Shown piece by piece: positions 28,254 to 35,234 of a DNA stretch of 40,638 nt. The notes below the pieces were generated by a model. That model was not told where the DNA came from. It saw nothing but the letters and a program-made list of their open reading frames with translations, and searched no databases. The stretch covers positions 656 to 41,293 of the forward strand of contig NZ_LMKA01000069.1 of NCBI RefSeq assembly GCF_001421435.1, in the 5' to 3' direction. Each line of letters opens with the position of its first letter. Position 1 is the first letter of the stretch. Made by a program: the position numbers and the translations under genes. This stretch comes from Chryseobacterium sp. Leaf201 (GTDB lineage Bacteria; Bacteroidota; Bacteroidia; Flavobacteriales; Weeksellaceae).

Positions 28254-29126
28254 TTATTTAGAAGTGTAAACTTCTTTTAAAAATGCTTTTGCTGATGTTG
28301 GTTTTCTGCCCAAAAGATTTTCTAAATCTGTTTTCTCAGCTGAAAATTCTCCTTGTTTAATTGCCTCTGCAAAATTTGAAAACATTCCAATATATTGAGC
28401 CGGAACCCCTGCTTTTGTTAACGTTTCTGTGTAAACATCTTTTGAAGGACTTACATAATTGATTTCTTTGCCAACTATTTCACTTAAATCCTGAGCGATT
28501 TCCTGTAACGATACATTTTCTGTATTGTTTAATGAATACACTTTATTGTCGTGCCCCGTGCTTGTTAATACATTGGCAGTAGCTTCACTCATATCACTAC
28601 GCAAAGCGTATGCTGATTTCGCGTCACCAGCCGGTAAAAATATTCCGGTTGTTAAAACTTTTTCTCCAAAAAACATCGGTAATACATCCAGGTATAGATT
28701 GTTTCTAAAAATTGTATAAGTCAATCCACTTTCCTTAATGAATTCTTCTGTTTCGATATGCGATTTTGCAAGAAAATAAATAGGTGAAGTTTCGGTATCG
28801 TTTTTTCGCTCAAAACTGGTGTATAAAATATGTTTCACGCCTGCCGCTTTAGCTGCATTCACTACATTCTTGTGTTGCTGCCCACGGTTCACGACATCGG
28901 AGCCAGATATTAACAGCAACTTTTCAACACCTTTAAATGCTTCTATCAGTGTGTCGTAATTATCATAATCGCCGATTCTTAAGTTAATTTCTTTTGCTTT
29001 CAGATCTTCTACCTTCTCTTCATTTCTTACTAAACCCGAAATGCTGTTTGCCGGAATACCTTTTTTCAATAAAAAGTCAATGGTTGCTTTTCCATAATTT
29101 CCTGATGCTCCTGTTACTAAAATCAT
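28254..29126 (-). CDS. NmrA/QorB-like NAD(P)H-binding oxidoreductase
   Basis: The 290-residue atypical short-chain dehydrogenase has the N-terminal dinucleotide loop VTGASGNYGKAT and the NmrA/QorB-type course: GLVRNEEKVEDLKAKEI, GVEKLLLISGSDV, HILYTSFERKND, FRNNLYLDVLPMFFG. Members reduce quinones or act as NAD(P)-sensing proteins; no substrate can be named. It is transcribed away from an HxlR-type regulator gene with a 103-base shared promoter region, a common redox-stress pairing. It has no evident link to pectin and forms, with the regulator, the first passenger module between copies of the lldD gene end. Confidence 0.85.
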   Translation of the reverse strand: MILVTGASGNYGKATIDFLLKKGIPANSISGLVRNEEKVEDLKAKEINLRIGDYDNYDTLIEAFKGVEKLLLISGSDVVNRGQQHKNVVNAAKAAGVKHILYTSFERKNDTETSPIYFLAKSHIETEEFIKESGLTYTIFRNNLYLDVLPMFFGEKVLTTGIFLPAGDAKSAYALRSDMSEATANVLTSTGHDNKVYSLNNTENVSLQEIAQDLSEIVGKEINYVSPSKDVYTETLTKAGVPAQYIGMFSNFAEAIKQGEFSAEKTDLENLLGRKPTSAKAFLKEVYTSK

Positions 29127-29152
29127 ATTTTTAATTTTTTAAAGATTGTTAT

Positions 29153-29206
29153 GCAAATGTATAGTACATTTGCTTCTTAAACTATAGCGGTATACTAAAG
29201 TATAGT
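29153..29206. promoter_or_regulatory. divergent palindromic promoter/operator region
   Basis: Two palindromes lie in the 103-base divergent gap. The first has perfect 9-bp arms GCAAATGTA/TACATTTGC (29153-29173) around TAG and carries the flavobacterial -7 pattern TAnnTTTG (TACATTTG) on both strands. The second has TATAC/GTATA arms (29191-29204) inside ACTATA...TATAGT (29181-29206). These are good candidates for back-to-back promoters and an HxlR operator. Confidence 0.6.
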
Positions 29207-29229
29207 GAGTGGTTTTTAATTGAGAAAAA

Positions 29230-29595
29230 ATGGAAAGTATAAAAAATTTCAAATCTTGTCCGGTTCAATATGTGCTGCATATAAATGATACATTAAATGT
29301 AATCAGTGGAAAATGGAAATTGCCGATTATAGGTTCAATCCTTTTCGGTAAAAAGCGATTTACCGAAATACAGCGTAATATTTCTAAGATCACACCGAGA
29401 ATGTTAAGTAAAGAACTGAAAGAACTTGAACTGAACGGAATGATTGTTCGAACAGTATATGATTCAATACCAGTGACTGTAGAGTATGAGTTATCCGAAT
29501 CAGGAAAATTAATTACAGAAGTCCTGGATAAAATGATTGAATGGGGCATAGAACACAGAACGTCTGTGCTGGCAAAACCAAACTCTCAGAACTAA
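29230..29595 (+). CDS. HxlR-family winged-helix transcriptional regulator
   Basis: The 121-residue protein fits the HxlR family throughout: an N-terminal cysteine in KSCPV (Cys10), then ISGKWKLPIIGSILFGKKRFTE, the recognition helix region ITPRMLSKELKELELNGMI, and the wing with VEYELSESGK. Such dimeric regulators often respond to quinones, aldehydes or oxidants through the N-terminal Cys and control a divergently transcribed oxidoreductase, here the NmrA/QorB-like gene. Two palindromes in the shared promoter region are likely binding sites. Confidence 0.9.
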   Translation: MESIKNFKSCPVQYVLHINDTLNVISGKWKLPIIGSILFGKKRFTEIQRNISKITPRMLSKELKELELNGMIVRTVYDSIPVTVEYELSESGKLITEVLDKMIEWGIEHRTSVLAKPNSQN

Positions 29596-29630
29596 ATGTA
29601 TTAGTTTGATTCATCATTAAGTTGTGGTGA

Positions 29631-29790
29631 CAAATTTACATGTATAGGAAGAACGCTTATGTATGCAGTCGGAACTTAGGAGATAAAGGCGGTATTCATC
29701 ATCGAAATGCTTAATGCAGTTCAGACAGTTGATGGAATAGGTTTGCTTTGAAAAGCCGGAGGAACTGCAGAATTTCAGTGTGAAGTGACT
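29631..29790 (+). pseudogene. degraded copy of the lldD 3' end
   Basis: This stretch matches about 27869-28028, the last 50 codons of the lldD-like gene, with clear homology throughout, for example GGAAGAACG.TTATGTATGC and the identical GAAAAGCCGGAGGAA and GCAGAATTTCAG blocks. An in-frame TAG replaces a leucine codon region (VGT-stop against VGAL), and small deletions of one and two bases break the frame. No start or 5' part of the gene is present. It lies between the HxlR gene and the zeta-toxin-like gene. Confidence 0.9.
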
Positions 29791-29801
29791 GTGAAAAAGA
29801 A

Positions 29802-30542
29802 TCAAATTCTGTTAATGAAATATTCGATAAACCAGTTTGGAAATTTTTCTGGATCGATTTTTATTTTTAGTTCCTGATCATCTGATTCTGCAACCAGTGC
29901 CATCTCATTTGAATTATCAAAAAGGTATGCCCTGTCAGCGAGCCGAAGAGCGGGTAACAAATTTTCTAATGTACTTTGGTATCTTGACACAATTTTTTGG
30001 GTATTCACGTCGTGTCCTCCTTTCATCACTCTGTTTCTAACTCTTGAAATGTTTACTTGTGGAGAATCCAAACAAATAAAATAGAGATAAATTTTATAAC
30101 CTAATTTTTTGGCCTCTTCAATTTCATCAAGTTTCGAAATATGGCTCATTACTGATTCAAATGAAAAAGATATTGAATTTTTCAGCAAATGTTCTCGTAT
30201 AAAAGATGTTATTAAAGCAGCCTCATAGCTATGAGTATCCCGGGATCTATCTACAATAATATTTTCTTTTATCTCAATATCAATTTTAAACCCGGATTGT
30301 TCCGACTTTTTTAATAATGATCTGGTATTTGGATTTTCAAAAAATAATAATAAATCATTTTGCGTTAGTTCTAAGCCAAAAGACTTCAAATCAATGAAGC
30401 CTTTTTCTAATATTTCCTTTTCAACCAGATCGGAATTTATAAAAATTCCTGAATTATGATTTACTTTAAATGAATCAAATAATGTGGATTTTCCTGAACC
30501 ATTGGGACCTGCAAAAATTCTTAATCTTTTTACTTTAGACAT
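29802..30542 (-). CDS. zeta-toxin-like P-loop kinase
   Basis: The 246-residue protein has a Walker A loop GPNGSGKST (residues 12-20), a following INSD segment, SFESVMSH and the zeta-like motif RVRNRVMKGGHDV, then RYQSTLENL. This order is typical of small zeta-toxin/AAA_33 proteins in Bacteroidetes. Characterised zeta toxins phosphorylate UDP-N-acetylglucosamine and block wall synthesis, with an antitoxin encoded alongside; some relatives phosphorylate other targets. The start overlaps the end of the small upstream gene by 13 bases, as in toxin-antitoxin pairs. The region is AT-rich relative to the sugar genes and sits between two lldD 3'-end copies, so acquisition by transfer is likely. Toxicity is inferred. 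Confidence 0.8.
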   Translation of the reverse strand: MSKVKRLRIFAGPNGSGKSTLFDSFKVNHNSGIFINSDLVEKEILEKGFIDLKSFGLELTQNDLLLFFENPNTRSLLKKSEQSGFKIDIEIKENIIVDRSRDTHSYEAALITSFIREHLLKNSISFSFESVMSHISKLDEIEEAKKLGYKIYLYFICLDSPQVNISRVRNRVMKGGHDVNTQKIVSRYQSTLENLLPALRLADRAYLFDNSNEMALVAESDDQELKIKIDPEKFPNWFIEYFINRI

Positions 30543-30790
30543 ATTATACTTCCTTTTTTCAGATTTGATCTATTTGAATCAATTCTTTTTAAGTTAGCAG
30601 TTTTTATCATATTGTTATCATATACTTTGAAAATTGCGCCATTCTTTATAATATCATAAGATATATCTAACGCTTTTGAAGAACGTTTAGCACTAGATGA
30701 AGCGTTTTTGGCAAACTCAACAACAATTCTACGATCCTTTGTTCTTTCAATGATCTTTCTTCTCTTCGTTATGTTTGATCTTCTCTGCAT
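30530..30790 (-). CDS. small basic protein, putative partner (antitoxin) of the zeta-like kinase
   Basis: The 86-residue protein is strongly basic, especially in the first 25 residues (MQRRSNITKRRKIIERTKDR), with an Ala/Ser-rich middle (FAKNASSSAKRSSKALDISY). I do not recognise a family. Its position directly upstream of the zeta-like gene, with 13 bases of overlap, matches the usual antitoxin place. It shows no obvious resemblance to the helical epsilon antitoxin. A DNA-binding or inhibitor role is possible; equally it may only be translationally coupled. Confidence 0.55.
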   Translation of the reverse strand: MQRRSNITKRRKIIERTKDRRIVVEFAKNASSSAKRSSKALDISYDIIKNGAIFKVYDNNMIKTANLKRIDSNRSNLKKGSIICLK

Positions 30791-30865
30791 TATATGAATA
30801 TCTGATTAGCTAATTTACAATTTTAATTCCATTTAAAATATAATTGGTGATCATCTTAAAATGGT

Positions 30866-30948
30866 TTGAAAATAGAGCTTGAACAATTGATGGAACAGTT
30901 GTGCTGTGAAAAGCCGGAGGAATTGCAGAATTTCAGTGAAGTAATTGT
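30866..30948 (+). pseudogene. second remnant of the lldD 3' end
   Basis: The last 20 or so codons of an lldD-like gene are present in frame: QLMEQLCCEKPEELQNF against QVMEQLCCEKPEELQNF in the intact gene. DNA is nearly identical over 30900-30936 and through TGAAGTAATTG; three bases are missing just before that. Upstream residues (KIELEQ against KMQFRQ) differ by conservative codon changes, as if from a related allele. No 5' part exists. Confidence 0.88.
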
Positions 30949-30962
30949 AAGGCAAGGAAGCC

Positions 30963-31040
30963 TGAAGTCTAAAGAGGGAAGCTGTGGAGACCGTAATTCA
31001 CGATTAACCTCCAGCCTCCCTCTTCCCGCTTCAAACCAAT
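30963..31040. terminator. imperfect hairpin terminator/repeat
   Basis: Imperfect inverted arms GAGGGAAGCTGTGGAG and CCTCCAGCCTCCCTC lie within GAAG...CTTC ends, just after the third lldD tail and just before the end of the converging NTF2-like gene. Such AGAGGGAAG-type hairpins look like Chryseobacterium intergenic repeats and probably end transcripts from both sides. There is no strong T-run. Confidence 0.55.
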
Positions 31041-31048
31041 TTACATGA

Positions 31049-31492
31049 TTACTTCTTCTTTTCCGCTTTAACCGCCTGTCTCGCCAGCAGTTTCCAGTCT
31101 TTTTTCACCTTTGCCCAAACCAATACGATATCCAAAGTCACATCGCCCGGTGCTTTTCCCAGATCAGCAGTGGTTGCATAGAAATGGTGACGGACAATCG
31201 CGGTTTTTCCGACAATCTGAATGTTCTGGTTGGTAATGTCTATGGTTAAAAAATCTGATTTTTTACTGACTAATTTTTCAACAAATTCTGTAGCATCATC
31301 AATATGGCCGCCGGAATGTCCGTAAGTCAGTTCAGGTAAGATTAAATTTTCCAATGCAGATTTTTCACCACTGATCATAGCCAGCCTCAGTCTTTCTGCA
31401 GCAGCTGTTACAGCTTGTGTATCATCCTTTTTCTGTCCGGACACCATGATGACCATCAGAAAACCTACGGCAAAAATTAATTTCTTAATCAT
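31049..31492 (-). CDS. exported NTF2-like (DUF4440-type) protein
   Basis: The 147-residue protein has a signal peptide (about 1-20, ending VSGQ) and a compact alpha+beta cone fold. Features include an N-terminal helix TAAAERLRLAMISGEKSALENLI, then LPELTYGHSGGHIDDATEFVEKL and strands ITNQNIQIVGKTAIVRHHF and DVTLDIVLVWAKVKKDWKLLARQ. The family contains scaffolds and small-molecule-binding proteins with no common reaction, so no activity is claimed. A perfect 12-base palindrome identical in core to sites before rhaT and the block 3 operon lies about 100 bases upstream, so it is likely part of the same regulon. Confidence 0.8.
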   Translation of the reverse strand: MIKKLIFAVGFLMVIMVSGQKKDDTQAVTAAAERLRLAMISGEKSALENLILPELTYGHSGGHIDDATEFVEKLVSKKSDFLTIDITNQNIQIVGKTAIVRHHFYATTADLGKAPGDVTLDIVLVWAKVKKDWKLLARQAVKAEKKK

Positions 31493-31588
31493 AATTAAAT
31501 ATTTTTTAAGCTTTATATATTTTATACGTTCAATCAGTCTGTAATTTTAATCTTAAATAAAAGTCAACAGCAAAACAATTAAATTAGT

Positions 31589-31600
31589 GCAATCGATTGC
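31589..31600. promoter_or_regulatory. candidate operator: perfect palindrome GCAATCGATTGC
   Basis: This perfect 12-base palindrome lies in the 130-base gap before the NTF2-like gene and beyond the GntR stop. It is the best match among the three AATCGATT sites and resembles LacI-family operators (central CG, symmetrical GCAA/TTGC). It most likely controls the NTF2-like gene. Confidence 0.6.
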
Positions 31601-31622
31601 TCAATCTATTTAAAAAAATAAT

Positions 31623-32669
31623 TTATAAAGAATCTCTCTGGATAAATTTAAAGACATTGTTTACCTGTTCCTTTTTGTTTTTAAGGATCATGTAGGCTGC
31701 AGATTCTCCCATGGCTTTAAAATCCGTTGTAATCACCGTAATTCCAAGCAGTTCCTTAAGCGGGGTTTCGTTGTAGGAAATGATTCCGATGTCTTTGCCC
31801 AATACAAGGTTTTTCTGTCTGATCTGCTTTACGAGGTTCACCAAGTCGCGTTCCCGGATGGTAATAAAAATATCTTTGTCCTGTAATTCCATGTCCGGAT
31901 AGATTTCATCAAGAATCTCATAATCGAGTTTAAAATCCTTGCAGAATTTCTCAAAGCCCCGCACAATACGGAAAGGGTAGGGATGAATAGACTTGTCCGG
32001 ATATACCAGGATAATTTTTTCGTACTTCCTGATTTTCTCCAGGCCTTCTTCCAAAGCATTGTAGATATCATGTTCGAAATCCTGAAAAATAGAACCGTAT
32101 TCCCCTGAAATATTGGGTTTTGTGTTATCCAGCAACAGGAGTTTGTTTTTAGGGATCTGCTCAATCATATCCAGGACTTCCTGGGTAGAACTTGTATGCT
32201 TAGACTGCTCGTCACGGAAGTGAGGCATCACGACATAATAATCAAAGCCGCCGAGGTTTTTTTTCAGCGCATTGATGAAAAGCGTTTCGTCGCAATGGTA
32301 AATATACATCTCAACATTGCCTTTGGTACCGATTGCATTAACAAAATAATTGTAGATCATCATTTTGTAGGTACTTGGCTTATTGATCAGGAAAAAAATA
32401 TTGATGATGTCATTTTTATTGATGCGGGAAATATAATACCCTTTGCCTTTTACAGATTCGATGATCTGCCTTCTCCGGAGCTCTTTGTAAGCTTTTTCCA
32501 CCGTATCCCTGGAGAGGAAACAGGATTCGCTCAGTTCATTGATGGAAGGGATTTTTTCCCCGATTTTTATTTGTCCTCCGTCAATTCCGTTCAGGATAGA
32601 ATCTACAATCTGTTTGTATTTCGGAACCCTGGAGTTTTCGTTGATATTGATTTCAAGTGTATCTGACAT
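31623..32669 (-). CDS. GntR-family regulator with periplasmic-binding-protein-like effector domain
   Basis: The 348-residue protein has an N-terminal GntR winged helix (about 10-78: VPKYKQIVDSILNGI, IKIGEKIPSINELSE, LSRDTVEKAYKELR, VKGKGYYI). A LacI/periplasmic-binding-like sugar-sensing domain follows (about 85-340: DYYVVMPHF, KLLLLDNTKPNISGEYGSI, KIILVYPDKS, DIGIISYNETPLKELLGI, TTDFKAMGESAA). This AraR-like architecture normally senses a sugar. It lies between the rhamnose operon and the block 3 enzymes and is the only such regulator in the window, so control by rhamnose or a pectin fragment is the natural guess. No SusR-type hybrid sensor or ECF sigma gene is present here. Confidence 0.88.
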   Translation of the reverse strand: MSDTLEININENSRVPKYKQIVDSILNGIDGGQIKIGEKIPSINELSESCFLSRDTVEKAYKELRRRQIIESVKGKGYYISRINKNDIINIFFLINKPSTYKMMIYNYFVNAIGTKGNVEMYIYHCDETLFINALKKNLGGFDYYVVMPHFRDEQSKHTSSTQEVLDMIEQIPKNKLLLLDNTKPNISGEYGSIFQDFEHDIYNALEEGLEKIRKYEKIILVYPDKSIHPYPFRIVRGFEKFCKDFKLDYEILDEIYPDMELQDKDIFITIRERDLVNLVKQIRQKNLVLGKDIGIISYNETPLKELLGITVITTDFKAMGESAAYMILKNKKEQVNNVFKFIQRDSL

Positions 32670-33034
32670 GATATTTTAGATAGAAGATATTGTTTCAGTT
32701 AAAAAATCTGTTAACAAGACCGTATAATGAGTGAAGACAAGTTACAAAAATTTATGTTATACAACAGATAACCTCGTTTAATCAGAATTATGGCTATAAG
32801 TTTTTTATTTTCAAATGATTATGATCTTATGCTGATGTATGTTTAATCTTTGTAAAAAGACCGGTTTTGCAAGTGAAGTTCCAAATTAAGGATCTGGTTT
32901 TAAATAAACGCGGTATTCTTACCATTTAGTATAACCATATTGAATTGTTGTTTAAAATTCATACAAAATATTTGAACAGCTGATTCATATAGCTTTGCTG
33001 TCAAGGATAAATACCTTCTCCATCCGGATATTTA
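32670..33034. other. gap between the GntR gene and block 3
   Basis: No gene is seen in about 365 AT-rich bases. It must hold the GntR promoter. A small inverted repeat GTTAT/ATAAC lies near 32757-32773. The AATCGATT palindrome is absent, so autoregulation through that site is not supported. Confidence 0.4.
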
Positions 33035-33036
33035 AA

Positions 33037-33066
33037 CAAAAAAGCCTGCCCCTTTCAGGACAGACT
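33037..33066 (-). terminator. rho-independent terminator of block 3
   Basis: Read on the minus strand, a 9-bp stem (AGTCTGTCC with GGGCAGGCT, two G-U pairs) is followed by six Ts, 25 bases after the stop of the GH65-like gene. Confidence 0.8.
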
Positions 33067-33090
33067 CCAACTATATGAATGTGAAATTGT

Positions 33091-35226
33091 TTAAGGCATT
33101 TTTTTAAATCCTTCCGCTTTTATTTTCCAGCTTCCGTCTTTCGGGAAACCGGGGAACTGTCCGGTTGAACTGTCCCAACCTTCCAGCATCATCGCAACAG
33201 TTGTCAGAACACCGCCGTTTCCGGGAAGGTAAATCCTCAGGCGTTTATCCTGAAAATTATGTCCGTTCTTAAGGTAGGTATTGGTCTGGATATCCATAAA
33301 CAGGGCATCCAAAGCTTTATTGGGAAGTCCGAGTCTCGCTGCGTTCATCGCTGTCATCGGGAAATCCCAGCCCCAGGTATGTTCCCAGTTCCATCGTTCC
33401 CACACGATATCCAGGGTATTTTTCATAATTTTTTTATCCAGTTTCGGAGATTCAGGAACCATTCCCAATGCACCCAGAACAGCCGGGTGATCGGTCATCC
33501 ATTTTGGAAAGGTAAATGAGTCTTTTGCAGATTCAGTGGATAAATACACGTTGTCCTGAACCGGTAGCGGAGCCAGTTTATTGATGACGTCATCCCATTT
33601 TTTATCCCTTGGCTGTCCCAGTCTTTCTTTCCATTGCTGAGCCGTTTTCAGTGCCCAGTCCCAATACGCCACTTCATAGGTCGGGTTATAGGTGTCTTTC
33701 GCCGGGAAAACTTCCTGTGCAGGAATTACGCCTTTTCCTAAGTTGTAACGGTTTTTCTCTTTGTCGTAAGTCGCAAAATCCGCCATAAAATCTGCCGTGG
33801 CAAAAATCAGGTCTTTATATTTCTCCAACACTTTTTTATCCTTGCTGTTGCGGTACAGAAGTTCGGTCATATAAATGATGTGGGGCTGTTCCCAGATCAG
33901 GAAGGCAGCAACGGAAGACGGACTTTCATTTCCTTCATTATCGGACATTTTAATCCAGCGAACACCTTTGTAGCCTTGTCTTTCCGCTAATTTCTTGGCT
34001 TTATCAAATGTCCTGAAATAATAATCCAGCTGCTTCTCCAGGATTTCCGGTCTTCCCCATAAAGCAAAGTGAACGCCGTGCCACCAGTGCATTTCGGTAT
34101 GCGGCTTTCCGTACCAGCTGTTGAAGGTCAATCCCGTTTCCTGGGGTGGATTGCTTCCTCCGCACTGAACTTTGGTCAGGTATTCAGACAAAATAACTCT
34201 TCTTTCCAATTCGTTTGCTCTCGGGTCTGTACTTCCTTCAAAGTCCACAGCAGCACCGCTTTCCCAGAAATTTTTCCACCCTGAACTGCTTTCTTTTTCA
34301 GCATCGGCAAATAAAGTTCTGCTGCTTTTCGGTTGTTTTGCCGAAAATTCAACGCTCAGCTCTATGGTTTTGTTTTTAGAAGAAGGTTCATATACGAAAT
34401 AATGTTTTCCGGCTTCACGGAATTTCCCTTCCGTAAAATGAAACTGTGTATAATAATCCGTGCTTTGCAGCTTATGCTGAATCAAACCTTGAGTAGATTG
34501 TGAAGAAATAATTTTCGTGGAATGATCATTTTCCTTTCCGTAAAAAGCAGCATCATCCAGGAACTGTCCGGTTGGGGAAGGGTAGCGTGCAAAAACCTTC
34601 AGTTTCCCTTTGGCTATTAAATCGGATTCAATTTTAACCCCGATTTTATCTGAATTCTGGAAAGAAGCCGTCCATACTTTTACCGGAGTTCCTTCTATGG
34701 AAAATTCACTGGTAATAATCCCCGTCCATAAATCAATTTTCTGATTGACGTTGGTAAGGTCTGAAATTTCTGCTTTCTGGCCGTCTTTTTTAGTCAGTTC
34801 AATCCCGATATTTCCCAACTGCAGACGGTGCTGGTTGACCCGGTAATATTCAACGGCTCCTTTGTTTCGTTCCGGTTCTTTCAGCTGGACACTGTACAGC
34901 GCTTTTCGCCCGTCATTATTGAAATCATAGGCTTTTAATGTCTCCTCAAATTTATAATTCTGCGTATTCGGAAAACTGTTCCAGCCCCATTCAGACTGCG
35001 TTCCCAATGAGACCCCGTTTTTATAATATTCCGGGAACGACTGCATTCCGGTAATGTCTGCCGTATAGGCAAATTTCCCGTTGCCAACCGTTAAAGTTGA
35101 TAACGTATCTGCTTTTGTGTTAACTACATTGTGACGCTGAACAACCTTCTTACGGTCGATTTTCTGGGCATGTAAGGATGAAAATCCAATACAGAAAAGA
35201 CTCAGGTATACTGCAATTTTCTTCAT
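33091..35226 (-). CDS. exported six-hairpin glycosidase-like protein (GH65-related)
   Basis: The 711-residue protein has a signal peptide (about 1-21, ending LHAQ), an N-terminal beta-sandwich (about 40-300) and an (alpha/alpha)6-barrel-like C-terminal half. The most conserved-looking stretch is residues 363-383, with ETGLTFNSWYGK and then TEMHWWH, followed by HFALWGRPEIL; later blocks are AYWDWALKTAQQW and WNWEHTWGWDFPMTAMNAARLG. The layout recalls GH65 and related clan L enzymes. The substrate is not known. Glu363 and Glu378 are candidate acids only by position. It ends the block 3 operon, 8 bases after the DUF4450-like gene, so it probably acts on a pectin side chain or terminal sugar. Confidence 0.6.
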   Translation of the reverse strand: MKKIAVYLSLFCIGFSSLHAQKIDRKKVVQRHNVVNTKADTLSTLTVGNGKFAYTADITGMQSFPEYYKNGVSLGTQSEWGWNSFPNTQNYKFEETLKAYDFNNDGRKALYSVQLKEPERNKGAVEYYRVNQHRLQLGNIGIELTKKDGQKAEISDLTNVNQKIDLWTGIITSEFSIEGTPVKVWTASFQNSDKIGVKIESDLIAKGKLKVFARYPSPTGQFLDDAAFYGKENDHSTKIISSQSTQGLIQHKLQSTDYYTQFHFTEGKFREAGKHYFVYEPSSKNKTIELSVEFSAKQPKSSRTLFADAEKESSSGWKNFWESGAAVDFEGSTDPRANELERRVILSEYLTKVQCGGSNPPQETGLTFNSWYGKPHTEMHWWHGVHFALWGRPEILEKQLDYYFRTFDKAKKLAERQGYKGVRWIKMSDNEGNESPSSVAAFLIWEQPHIIYMTELLYRNSKDKKVLEKYKDLIFATADFMADFATYDKEKNRYNLGKGVIPAQEVFPAKDTYNPTYEVAYWDWALKTAQQWKERLGQPRDKKWDDVINKLAPLPVQDNVYLSTESAKDSFTFPKWMTDHPAVLGALGMVPESPKLDKKIMKNTLDIVWERWNWEHTWGWDFPMTAMNAARLGLPNKALDALFMDIQTNTYLKNGHNFQDKRLRIYLPGNGGVLTTVAMMLEGWDSSTGQFPGFPKDGSWKIKAEGFKKMP

Positions 35227-35234
35227 TTTTAAAT

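Noticed and set aside
28022..30865. Transposon or integrative element carrying both passenger modules
   Set aside because: No transposase, integrase or terminal inverted repeats are visible; only the lldD tail copies mark the borders, so no named element type is called.
30866..31048. 60-codon plus-strand frame from a TTG start
   Set aside because: Its first part is the lldD gene-end remnant and the rest reads through a hairpin repeat; not an independent gene.
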